Below, piece by piece: positions 1-6,724 of a stretch of 12,040 bases of DNA. The stretch covers positions 1-12,040 of the forward strand of contig SCVT01000327.1 in assembly GCA_004296815.1 (NCBI GenBank), written 5' to 3'. Position numbers and translations under genes: made by a program. The notes beneath the pieces were generated by a model, which had not been told where the DNA came from, ran no database searches, and was given only the letters and a program-made list of their open reading frames with translations. The stretch is from Reyranella sp. Lineage in GTDB: Bacteria > Pseudomonadota > Alphaproteobacteria > Reyranellales > Reyranellaceae. Position 1 is the stretch's first letter. Every line of letters begins with the position of its first letter.

Positions 1-696
<696 letters not shown>

Positions 697-710
<14 letters not shown>

Positions 711-1539
711 TCCCCGCGCCTTCGCCCAGCAGGCGCTGCGTGTCGGCGAAGCTCAGCATGTCGCGCATCCAGGCGAAGGAGCCCTGCTCCTTCATCGCCC
801 GGCCCGCTGCCATGAAGGTCGCGAGCGCCAGCCGCGACAGCGCCCCGCCGACGCTGATCCTCTTCGCGCCCGCCTCGGCGAGCTGCGCCACCGTGATGTC
901 GGGATCGAGCCAGCCCGTCACGACGTTCACCGGCCGCTTCACCGCCGCCACGACCTCGCGCACCTCCGCGACGTTGCGCAGTCCGGGTGCGTAGACGACA
1001 TCGGCGCCGGCTTCGACGTAGGCCTGCAGTCGCCGGATCGTGTCGCCCATGTCGTTGCGGCCGTTGATCAGGTTCTCGGCCCGCGCGGTCAGCAGGAACG
1101 GCACCGGCTGCGCGTGCGCCACCTCGGCCGCCGCTTTCACGCGCGCCACGGCGTGGTCGAACGCGTAGATGCGATCCTTGGCATCGCCCGTGGAGTCCTC
1201 GATCGATCCGCCTGAGGCGCCGGCCTCGGCCGCCAGCCGGATCGCTTCGGCCGCTGCCTTGGGTTCGTGCGCGAAACCGTTCTCCAGGTCGACGTTCACC
1301 GGCAAGTCGGTTGCCTCGACGATGGCGCGGCAGTTCTCGATCACCTCGGCGCGGCTCACGGCGCTGTCCGGCCGGCCCAGCATGTTGGCGAGCCCCAGGC
1401 TCGTGGTGGCCAGCGCTTCGAAGCCCAGCGACGCCAGCAGCCGCGCCGTGCCCGCGTCCCATGGGTTGGGGATCACGAACGCGCCCGGCCGCTCGTGCAG
1501 CTTGCGAAAGGCCGCGGCCTTCTCCGTCGATGTACGCAT
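697..1539 (-). CDS. Isocitrate lyase/PEP mutase superfamily protein
   Basis: This is a 280-residue TIM-barrel enzyme of the PEP mutase/isocitrate lyase superfamily, whose members make or break C-C or P-C bonds next to a 2-oxo acid (oxaloacetate decarboxylase, 2,3-dimethylmalate lyase, PEP mutase, phosphonopyruvate hydrolase). Evidence: PNPWDAGTARLL at residues 24-35, D84-x-E86 and E114-D115 as probable Mg2+ ligands, LTARAEN at 150-156 and the DTIRRLQAYVEAGAD segment near 166-180. The KKCGH/KRCGH catalytic-loop motif of true isocitrate and methylisocitrate lyases is absent; the corresponding loop reads STGDAKDR. Those two activities are therefore unlikely and the exact reaction is unknown. The ATG at 1539 is chosen over an in-frame GTG at 1584 because GAGGAGAG (1543-1550) sits 5 nt upstream of it as a strong ribosome binding site and homology begins at MRTSTEK. 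It is divergent from a LysR gene, its likely regulator. Confidence 0.9.
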
Positions 1540-1542
1540 GAT

Positions 1543-1550
1543 CTCTCCTC
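1543..1550 (-). promoter_or_regulatory. Ribosome binding site deciding the start of the lyase-family gene
   Basis: On the minus strand this reads GAGGAGAG, a near-perfect Shine-Dalgarno whose AGGAG core lies 5 nt before the ATG at 1539-1537. It is the clearest ribosome binding site in the window and it fixes the start codon. An upstream in-frame GTG at 1584 lacks such a site. Confidence 0.85.
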
Positions 1551-1630
1551 TGTCCGGCCGACAACTTGGGCCTCGCGCGCACACTTGTGAAATGCATAGT
1601 ATCTGGGATCACCATCCGGATTCCTGATCC
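1551..1630. promoter_or_regulatory. Divergent promoter/operator region between the lyase-family gene and lysR
   Basis: This short gap separates two divergent genes and must carry both promoters. Its centre (about 1584-1612) is visibly more AT-rich than the flanks and contains the palindrome ATGCAT (1592-1597) and a loose dyad, GTGA at 1587-1590 with TCAC at 1609-1612, spaced 18 nt. A second small palindrome, ATCCGGAT, lies at about 1615-1622. LysR proteins normally bind T-N11-A dyads in such gaps, both to repress their own gene and to control the divergent target. I cannot define convincing -35/-10 hexamers for either direction. A TACTAT on the minus strand (about 1596-1601) is a possible -10 with a poor -35. 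The regulatory role follows from position and family knowledge; the exact operator is inference. Confidence 0.5.
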
Positions 1631-2521
1631 ATGGACATCGACGAGATCCAGACCTTCGTGGCCATCGCCGACCTGGGCGGCTTCACCCAGGCGGGGCTGC
1701 GTCTCCATCGCTCGCAGCCTGCCATCAGCCGTCGCCTCGGCCTCCTCGAACAGGAGCTGGGCGCACCGCTGTTCGACCGCATCCGCGGCCATGCCCGGCT
1801 GACCGAAGCCGGACGTGCCTTCCTGCCCCACGCCGAAGCGGCGCTGGCCGCGCTCAAGGACGGGCGCGAAGCCGTACAGGGCCTGCGCGCCGGCATGCGC
1901 GGCGCGATATCGCTGGCCCTCGTCGGCACCTTGGCCGACACGCACATCATCGACGCCCTGCGCCGCTTCGCGCGCCGCTCGAAGGATGTGAAGCTCGAGC
2001 TGCGTACCGCGTCGAGCACCGAGGTCACCGACCTCGTGCGCCGCGGCGAGGCGACGCTCGGGCTCCGCTACTTCAGCACCGTGCGGCCGGAGCTTGTGTC
2101 GCTCGACGCCGGCGGCGAGCCGATGCTGGTGGTCGCGGCGGCAGGCCATCGCCTCGCCGGCCGCAAGGTGAAGGACACGCGGGCGCTGAAGGAGGAACGC
2201 TGGGTTGGCTTCCCCGCGGTGGCGGACGAGCCTGACTCTTCAGGCCACGTGCTGGTCCGTCAGCTCATCCGCGCCGGTCTCGATGCCGCCGATGTGACCC
2301 TGATCGACAGCCTCACCGCCCAGAAGCGCCTCGCGCAGGCTGGCTTCGGCCTCGCCCTGGTCCCAGAGAGCAGCGTGCGCGACGAGCTGCGCCAGGGCAG
2401 CCTCGTGAAGCTCGACGTTCCCGCCATGCGCACGACCATCCCGATCACGGCGATCCACCGCCGAAACGGCTATCTCAGCCCGGCGGCCAAGGCGTTGCTG
2501 AAGCTTCTGACGCGCGGCTAG
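1631..2521 (+). CDS. LysR-family transcriptional regulator
   Basis: This is a 296-residue protein of normal LysR length. The N-terminal winged helix-turn-helix covers residues about 3-62 (LQ-like start IDEIQTFVAIADLGGFTQAG, then the recognition helix RSQPAISRRLGLLEQELGAPLFDR and the wing with LTEAG). It is followed by a linker helix and a periplasmic-binding-protein-like effector domain from about residue 91 (GAISLALVGTLAD) to the end. No signal peptide or membrane segment is seen, so it acts in the cytosol on DNA. It is divergent from the isocitrate lyase/PEP mutase-family gene, so that gene is the best guess for its target, with autorepression likely; the inducer is unknown. There is no strong Shine-Dalgarno before the ATG at 1631. 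Its stop TAG (2519-2521) shares the palindrome CTAG with the stop of the convergent small membrane gene. Confidence 0.93.
   Translation: MDIDEIQTFVAIADLGGFTQAGLRLHRSQPAISRRLGLLEQELGAPLFDRIRGHARLTEAGRAFLPHAEAALAALKDGREAVQGLRAGMRGAISLALVGTLADTHIIDALRRFARRSKDVKLELRTASSTEVTDLVRRGEATLGLRYFSTVRPELVSLDAGGEPMLVVAAAGHRLAGRKVKDTRALKEERWVGFPAVADEPDSSGHVLVRQLIRAGLDAADVTLIDSLTAQKRLAQAGFGLALVPESSVRDELRQGSLVKLDVPAMRTTIPITAIHRRNGYLSPAAKALLKLLTRG
2518..2521. other. Shared CTAG stop overlap, lysR and small membrane gene
   Basis: CTAG gives TAG on the plus strand (2519-2521, lysR) and TAG on the minus strand (2520-2518, the 50-residue membrane protein). The arrangement is the same as at the acylase/kinase junction. 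The exact fit of the small frame to the lysR end also supports it being a real gene. Confidence 0.75.
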
Positions 2522-2670
2522 CGTCCGTTGCGCCTGTCCTTCTCTTCCTTCTCGCGCTTGCGCCGCTCGTGCTCCTCGGCCGCGCCGCGATAGGCGCGCC
2601 AGGCCAGCACTAAGGCCACGAGGGAACAGGCCACGCCCACGATCATCGCCATTGTGTTGGTCTCAGCCAT
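2518..2670 (-). CDS. Small single-span membrane protein (50 aa), function unknown
   Basis: This is a short gene of 50 codons plus TAG. The product starts MAETNTMAMIVGVACSLVAL, giving one hydrophobic helix at residues about 7-24 (MAMIVGVACSLVALVLAW). A strongly charged tail follows from residue 25, rich in Arg, Glu and Lys (for example EEHERRKREKEEKDRRNGR at 32-50), probably an extended helix or coiled coil. By the positive-inside rule the charged tail should be cytoplasmic. The ATG overlaps the end of the upstream alpha/beta hydrolase gene by 8 nt, and a GAGG lies about 10 nt before it, so translational coupling to the hydrolases is likely. It fills exactly the space between the hydrolase and lysR, and its stop overlaps the lysR stop in CTAG. 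I do not recognise a named family. It could be a localisation or assembly partner of the hydrolases, but that is inference. The main doubt is whether so short a frame is translated. Confidence 0.7.
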   Translation of the reverse strand: MAETNTMAMIVGVACSLVALVLAWRAYRGAAEEHERRKREKEEKDRRNGR

Positions 2671-3640
2671 GCTGGAAGAACCTCATGACGGCCCGGTCGC
2701 TCCACGGCTGCCGGCTGTCCGCGCCGTGGAAGCCGACATGGCCGCCATGCTCGGGCAGCAGCGGCACCAGGGCCGCATTCGCCGCCCAATCATAGTCGCG
2801 ATAGAGCGCGCCGGGAATCCACGGATCGTCCATCGCCCCGATCACCAGGGTCGGCACGCGGATGCCGGCCATGAAGCGGAGCGGCTTGCAGCGCTCGTAA
2901 TAATCCTCGGCGCCGCCGAAGCCGTGACGCGGCGCGATGAAGACCTCGTCGTAGTCCCACACCGACCGCGAGCCCAGGATCGCCGCGCGCTCGGCCGCCG
3001 AGAGCACCGCGCCCTCCGCCGTCGCCTCGATCTTCATGAGGCCGAGAATATGACGGTGATAGATGACATTGCGCGGCCGCCGCATGTTGCGGCAGGTCAC
3101 CGAGAGGTCGATCGGCGCGCAGACGCTGGCCGCAGCGGCGAGCGGCGCGGCGCTCCCCTCCTCGCCGAGATATTTCAGCAGCATGGCGCCACCCAGCGAG
3201 TAGCCGACGGCCCGCAGTCCGTCCTTCGTCAACTCCTCGGGCAACCGCGCCAGCAGCGCGCGGAAGTCCTGGCTGCGGCCGGCATAGTATTGCCCGCTGC
3301 AGGTCGCGCGCGACGGGCCGGCGCCGCGGAGGTTGATCCGGAGCACACTGCCGCCCTCGTCCAGGACACGGCGCGCCATGCTGTAGACGTAGAGGCTCTC
3401 CTGCGAGCCGGTGAGGCCGTGGATCAGGATCGTGAGCGGCGTGCCGGCCTTCGGCGTCGCCGGCCGGTCAAGGGTGCAGACCAGCCGATCGCCCGTCCCG
3501 TCCTGCAGATCGACGACGAGCCGCTCGCTCCGGTGCGGCGCGAGATCGCGGCTGGGCGGACGCAGGAAATTGGCGACGGTCTGGAGGTCGCCGCTCCACC
3601 AGGGAAAGCGCGGCTGGAAGGACGGGAAGTCGAGGCTCAC
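2663..3640 (-). CDS. YheT-type alpha/beta hydrolase (second tandem copy)
   Basis: This is a 325-residue alpha/beta-fold hydrolase of the YheT/COG0429 group, predicted to cleave ester (possibly lipid or short acyl ester) bonds; the physiological substrate is unknown. The catalytic triad is visible: the nucleophile elbow GYSLGG with Ser148, the acid in MDDPWIP (Asp271 or Asp272), and His301 in HGGHVGFHG. The oxyanion-hole region HGLTG is at 74-78. The family-typical N-terminus FQPRFPWWSGDLQT is present. I place the start at GTG 3640 because it forms a GTGA overlap with the stop of the upstream paralogue and aligns the two N-termini; an in-frame ATG at 3691 would add 17 residues unlike the family. 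No signal peptide or transmembrane segment is apparent, so it is probably cytosolic. It lies between its paralogue and a small membrane protein gene, in one operon reading right to left. Confidence 0.9.
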   Translation of the reverse strand: MSLDFPSFQPRFPWWSGDLQTVANFLRPPSRDLAPHRSERLVVDLQDGTGDRLVCTLDRPATPKAGTPLTILIHGLTGSQESLYVYSMARRVLDEGGSVLRINLRGAGPSRATCSGQYYAGRSQDFRALLARLPEELTKDGLRAVGYSLGGAMLLKYLGEEGSAAPLAAAASVCAPIDLSVTCRNMRRPRNVIYHRHILGLMKIEATAEGAVLSAAERAAILGSRSVWDYDEVFIAPRHGFGGAEDYYERCKPLRFMAGIRVPTLVIGAMDDPWIPGALYRDYDWAANAALVPLLPEHGGHVGFHGADSRQPWSDRAVMRFFQHG

Positions 3641-4647
3641 GCCTCGATGGTAGCAAGTCGGTCGATGAATTTCTCCACCGCGAGGTCGCACCAGGGGCGC
3701 TCGCAGTCATGGGCATGGAAGCCGAGATGGCCGCCGGCCGGCGCCATCACCGGCAGCAGCGACGGATTGTCGGACCAGTTGAAGCCCCGGTAGTACTCCG
3801 CCGGTATCCACGGATCGTCCTCCGAGGCGATCACCATGGTCGGCACGCGGATCTCCGGCATGAAGGTGAGCGGCGAACAGAGGCTGTAATAGTCGTCGAC
3901 GCCGCGGAAGCCGTAGCGCGGCGAGATGAACCGGTCGTCGTATTCCTGGACGCTGCGCGCCGCCTTGATGACGTCGCGCTCCTCCGCCGTCGTCAGCGCA
4001 CCAGGCGCCAGCGCCTCGGCCTTGAGGTCGTTCAGGAGATAGAGGTGATAGAGCCAGTTGCGGGCGCGCGTCATGTGCCGGCCCGTGCCGGCGAGATCGA
4101 TCGGCGCGCAGATGGTGGCGGCGCCGCGCAGCGGCGAGAACGAGCCCTCCTCGCCGAGATATTTGAGCAGCATCGCCCCGCCCAGCGAGTAGCCGACCGC
4201 GACGACGCCGTTGTCGGTGAGATCCTCGGGTAGCTGCCACAGCACGCGGCGGAAATCCGCCGTGCGACCGACATGATAGTGCTCGCGGCAGTAGGGCCGC
4301 GACGGCCCGCAGCCGCGCAGGTTGAGACGCAGCACGCGATAGCCGCAGTCGAGCAGGTGTCGCGCGGCGTTCAGCATGTAGCTGCTGGTCTCGCTTCCCG
4401 TGAGGCCGTGGACGAGCAGGATGAGCGGACGTCCGGGCTGCGGTTCCGCGGGACGGTCGAGCATTCCGAGCAGGATGTCGCCGGTGCGGTCGGCCATCGG
4501 GAAAGCGAGGCGCTCGCTGGTGTGCGGTGCGAGATCGCAGATGCGCGATGACGTCAGCCGCACGGCGATCGTCTGGAGATCGGCGCCCCACCAGGGAAAG
4601 CGGGGGCGAAACGGTGGCAGATCGAGGGAATCGATGGACGGGGGCAC
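3637..4647 (-). CDS. YheT-type alpha/beta hydrolase (first tandem copy)
   Basis: This is a 336-residue paralogue of the next gene downstream, colinear along its whole length. The two share FPWW at the N-terminus, HGLTGS, RGxGPSR, YSLGGAMLLKYLGEEGS, CAPIDL, IRVPT and DDPWIP, and by eye about half the residues are identical. The triad is complete: Ser154 in GYSLGG, Asp277 or Asp278 in EDDPWIP, and His307 in GGHLGFH; HGLTG is at 80-84. The family is predicted to act as carboxylesterase or lipase-like hydrolases, but substrates are poorly known. The start codon is GTG at 4647, with no good Shine-Dalgarno in front. The stop TGA overlaps the GTG start of the downstream copy. It is the first gene of a minus-strand operon and is divergent from the EamA transporter with only 29 bp between start codons. 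The two copies have diverged substantially, so the duplication is not recent and the substrates may differ. Confidence 0.9.
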   Translation of the reverse strand: MPPSIDSLDLPPFRPRFPWWGADLQTIAVRLTSSRICDLAPHTSERLAFPMADRTGDILLGMLDRPAEPQPGRPLILLVHGLTGSETSSYMLNAARHLLDCGYRVLRLNLRGCGPSRPYCREHYHVGRTADFRRVLWQLPEDLTDNGVVAVGYSLGGAMLLKYLGEEGSFSPLRGAATICAPIDLAGTGRHMTRARNWLYHLYLLNDLKAEALAPGALTTAEERDVIKAARSVQEYDDRFISPRYGFRGVDDYYSLCSPLTFMPEIRVPTMVIASEDDPWIPAEYYRGFNWSDNPSLLPVMAPAGGHLGFHAHDCERPWCDLAVEKFIDRLATIEA

Positions 4648-4676
4648 GTTCGATCCGTATTCACAGCTTCTTCGAG
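4648..4676. promoter_or_regulatory. Very short divergent gap between the hydrolase operon and the transporter operon
   Basis: Only 29 bp separate the GTG of the minus-strand hydrolase from the ATG of the plus-strand transporter. This is too little for two independent sigma-70 promoters, so at least one promoter must lie inside the opposing coding sequence. The gap contains a small AT-richer patch (CGTATTCACAG). I see no clear Shine-Dalgarno or promoter hexamer for either gene. Confidence 0.4.
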
Positions 4677-5552
4677 ATGAAAACGTCCACCTCTTCGTCG
4701 AGTTCCGCGCTGGTCGGCGTTGCCTATGCCATCGGCGCCGCCGTGCTCTTCAGTACCGCCGGCCTGATCGTCCGCCACATCGACCTTCCTGCATGGGACG
4801 TGTCGTTCTGGCGCTCTGCCCTGCTCGTCGTCACGATGTTGCCACTTCTGATCTGGCAACGGCGCGCCGTCCTGATCGATGCCCGCAACGCCGGCGCCGC
4901 GCTGCTGTTCAGCGCCGTGCTGCTCGCCGGCAGCTTCGTGAGCTTCATCCTGGCGCTCGGGCTTGCCCCCGTGGCCAACGTGCTGATCATGTTCGGCGCC
5001 ACGCCCTTCATCACCGCCGTGGCCGCGCGCCTCTTCCTCGGCGAGCCACTGCATGGTCACACGATCCTGTGCATGGCCGCCGCGATCCTGGGCCTCGCGC
5101 TCAGCGTCGCGGGCTCGCTGCAGGCCGGCGCTCTCGCCGGCATGGCCGTGGCCTTCATCGTCGTGCTGTGCATGAGCGGCAACTACGTCGTCGTGCGCCA
5201 TCGCCGCGACGTCGGCATGGCGCCGTCGATCTGGCTGGCCGGCGTGATCTCCGGCCTTGTCGCTTTCCCCTTCGCCCATCCCGAGAACGTCACCTGGGCG
5301 CAGCTCCCGTTGCTGTTTGCGCTCAGCCCCGGCCAGCTCGCGGGCGGCCTTCTTCTCTATATGGCGGCCCTCAGGCGCATCCCGGCGGGTCAGGCCGCTC
5401 TGCTCGGCCTGCTCGAGCTGGTGCTCGGCCCGGTCTGGGTGTGGCTGTTCGATGGCGAAAAGCCGGATGACCTCACTTTAGTTGGTGGCGCCATCGTCGT
5501 CAGTGCCGCAGCCGTCAATGTGTGGCTGGATTCGCGGCGGCCCACTGGCTAA
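4677..5552 (+). CDS. EamA/DMT-superfamily membrane transporter
   Basis: This is a 291-residue polytopic inner-membrane protein of the drug/metabolite transporter superfamily (EamA/RhaT type), usually small-molecule exporters or exchangers. After a Ser/Thr-rich N-terminus (MKTSTSSSSS) come about ten hydrophobic segments in two EamA repeats, roughly residues 12-140 and 150-288. Typical family segments are the start of helix 1 (GVAYAIGAAVLFSTAGLIVR), FWRSALL, ATPFITAVAARLFLGEPL at the end of repeat 1, and GLLELVLGPVWVWLFDGEKP in repeat 2. The ATG at 4677 is chosen because it directly precedes the first helix; in-frame starts further upstream would add an Arg-rich stretch read through the opposing hydrolase gene. 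The substrate is unknown. Only 6 nt separate its stop from the CoA-transferase gene, so it probably leads an operon of three genes and may move a substrate or product of those enzymes. Confidence 0.9.
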   Translation: MKTSTSSSSSALVGVAYAIGAAVLFSTAGLIVRHIDLPAWDVSFWRSALLVVTMLPLLIWQRRAVLIDARNAGAALLFSAVLLAGSFVSFILALGLAPVANVLIMFGATPFITAVAARLFLGEPLHGHTILCMAAAILGLALSVAGSLQAGALAGMAVAFIVVLCMSGNYVVVRHRRDVGMAPSIWLAGVISGLVAFPFAHPENVTWAQLPLLFALSPGQLAGGLLLYMAALRRIPAGQAALLGLLELVLGPVWVWLFDGEKPDDLTLVGGAIVVSAAAVNVWLDSRRPTG

Positions 5553-5558
5553 GAACCG

Positions 5559-6719
5559 ATGATGACCCAGAACACCAAGGGCCCGCTGTCGGGCATCGTC
5601 GTCGTCGATCTTTCCCGCATCCTGGCGGGCCCCTACTGCACCCTGCTGATGGCCGAGATGGGCGCGCGGGTGATCAAGGTCGAGCCGCCGAAGGGCGGCG
5701 ACGATGCGCGGGCCTACGGGCCGTTCGTCAACGGCAAGTCGACCTACTTCGCCTCGGTCAACCGGGGCAAGGAGAGCATCGCGCTCGACCTCAAGGCCGA
5801 CGCCGATCGCGCGGTCTTCGAGAAGCTGCTCGAGAAGGCCGACGTCGTGGTCGAGAACTTCCGCCCCGGCACGATGGAGAAGCTGGGCTACGGCTGGGAC
5901 ACGCTGCACAAGAAATATCCCAAATTGATCTACGCCTCGGCCTCGGGCTTCGGCCATACCGGCCCGAACTCCAAGGATCCCGCCTACGACATGGTCATGC
6001 AGGGCCAGGGCGGCATCATGAGCATCACCGGCAACGAAGGGCAGCCGCCATCCCGCGTCGGCATGTCGATCGGCGACATCGGTGCCGGCCTCTATACCGC
6101 CGTCGCGGTGAATGCCGCGATCGTCCATCGCCTCAAGACCGGCGAGTCCACCAAGGTCGACATCGCGATGTTCGACTGCCAGCTCGCGCTGCTCGAGAAC
6201 GCGATCATGCGCTACACGGTCGAGAAGGAAATCCCCGGCCCGCTCGGCGCGCGCCATCCGACCATCACGCCCTTCGAAGCCTTCGCCACGTCCGACGGCT
6301 CGATGATCATCGCCGCCGGCAACGACGGCCTGTTCATCAAGATGTGCGAGGCGCTCGGCCGCTCCGACATGGCGAGCGATCCCGCGTACAAGTCGAATGC
6401 GCTCCGCCAGAAGGCCCAGAAGAAGCTGAAGCACGAGATCGAGTCGGTGCTGAAGACCAACACGACCGACCACTGGATCGCCGTCGTCTCCAAGGGCGGC
6501 GTGCCCTGCGGGCCGATCAACAACGTGAAGCAGGCCATCGCTCATCCGCAGGTCGCCGCGCGCAACATGCTGGTCGAGGTGCCGGACGGCAGCGGCGGCA
6601 CGCTGACGCTTGCCGGCAATCCGCTCAAGATGTCGGCCTTCGAGGATCCCAAGACGCGACGCGCCGCGCCCGACCTCGACGGCGACCGCCAGGCCATCCT
6701 CGCCTACGTCGGCGGCTGA
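5559..6719 (+). CDS. Class III CoA-transferase (CaiB/BaiF family)
   Basis: This is a 386-residue cytosolic enzyme of the formyl-CoA transferase/CaiB/BaiF family, which moves CoA between carboxylic acids through an aspartyl-CoA thioester. The N-terminal signature is textbook: VVDLSRILAGPYCTLLMAEM (16-35), VIKVEPPKGGD (38-48), a KESIALDLK motif (71-79), VVVENFRPG (96-104), and YDMVMQGQGG (143-152). The likely nucleophile is Asp173 in SIGDIGAG, aligning with Asp169 of formyl-CoA transferase. Length is normal and the C-terminal domain is intact (CGPINNV, HPQVAARNM). The start is ATGATG at 5559/5562; either codon is possible. The donor and acceptor acids cannot be predicted, since this family is highly diverse. 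It sits 6 nt after the EamA transporter and 5 nt before the acylase gene, so it could activate an acid released by the acylase, which is inference. Confidence 0.93.
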   Translation: MMTQNTKGPLSGIVVVDLSRILAGPYCTLLMAEMGARVIKVEPPKGGDDARAYGPFVNGKSTYFASVNRGKESIALDLKADADRAVFEKLLEKADVVVENFRPGTMEKLGYGWDTLHKKYPKLIYASASGFGHTGPNSKDPAYDMVMQGQGGIMSITGNEGQPPSRVGMSIGDIGAGLYTAVAVNAAIVHRLKTGESTKVDIAMFDCQLALLENAIMRYTVEKEIPGPLGARHPTITPFEAFATSDGSMIIAAGNDGLFIKMCEALGRSDMASDPAYKSNALRQKAQKKLKHEIESVLKTNTTDHWIAVVSKGGVPCGPINNVKQAIAHPQVAARNMLVEVPDGSGGTLTLAGNPLKMSAFEDPKTRRAAPDLDGDRQAILAYVGG

Positions 6720-6724
6720 GCCCC

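Noticed and set aside
3641..3691. ATG at 3691 as the start of the second hydrolase
   Set aside because: It would overlap the upstream paralogue by about 55 bp and add a tail not seen in the paralogue; the GTG at 3640 gives the neat GTGA junction and aligned N-termini.
2654..3793. 379-codon plus-strand frame opposite the second hydrolase
   Set aside because: It is antisense to an enzyme with an intact catalytic triad, and the translated product has no domain or membrane segment.
2662..4640. Possibility of a mobile element or toxin-antitoxin pair at the hydrolase/small-protein locus
   Set aside because: There are no terminal repeats, no transposase or integrase and no composition shift. The small protein resembles a single-pass membrane anchor with a charged tail but has no known toxin signature, so a toxin role would be speculation.
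5522..6724. In-frame extension of the acylase frame upstream to 5522
   Set aside because: The 401 extra residues overlap the whole CoA-transferase gene in another frame and are Arg-rich without homology features. The family start with its membrane anchor begins at GTG 6725.
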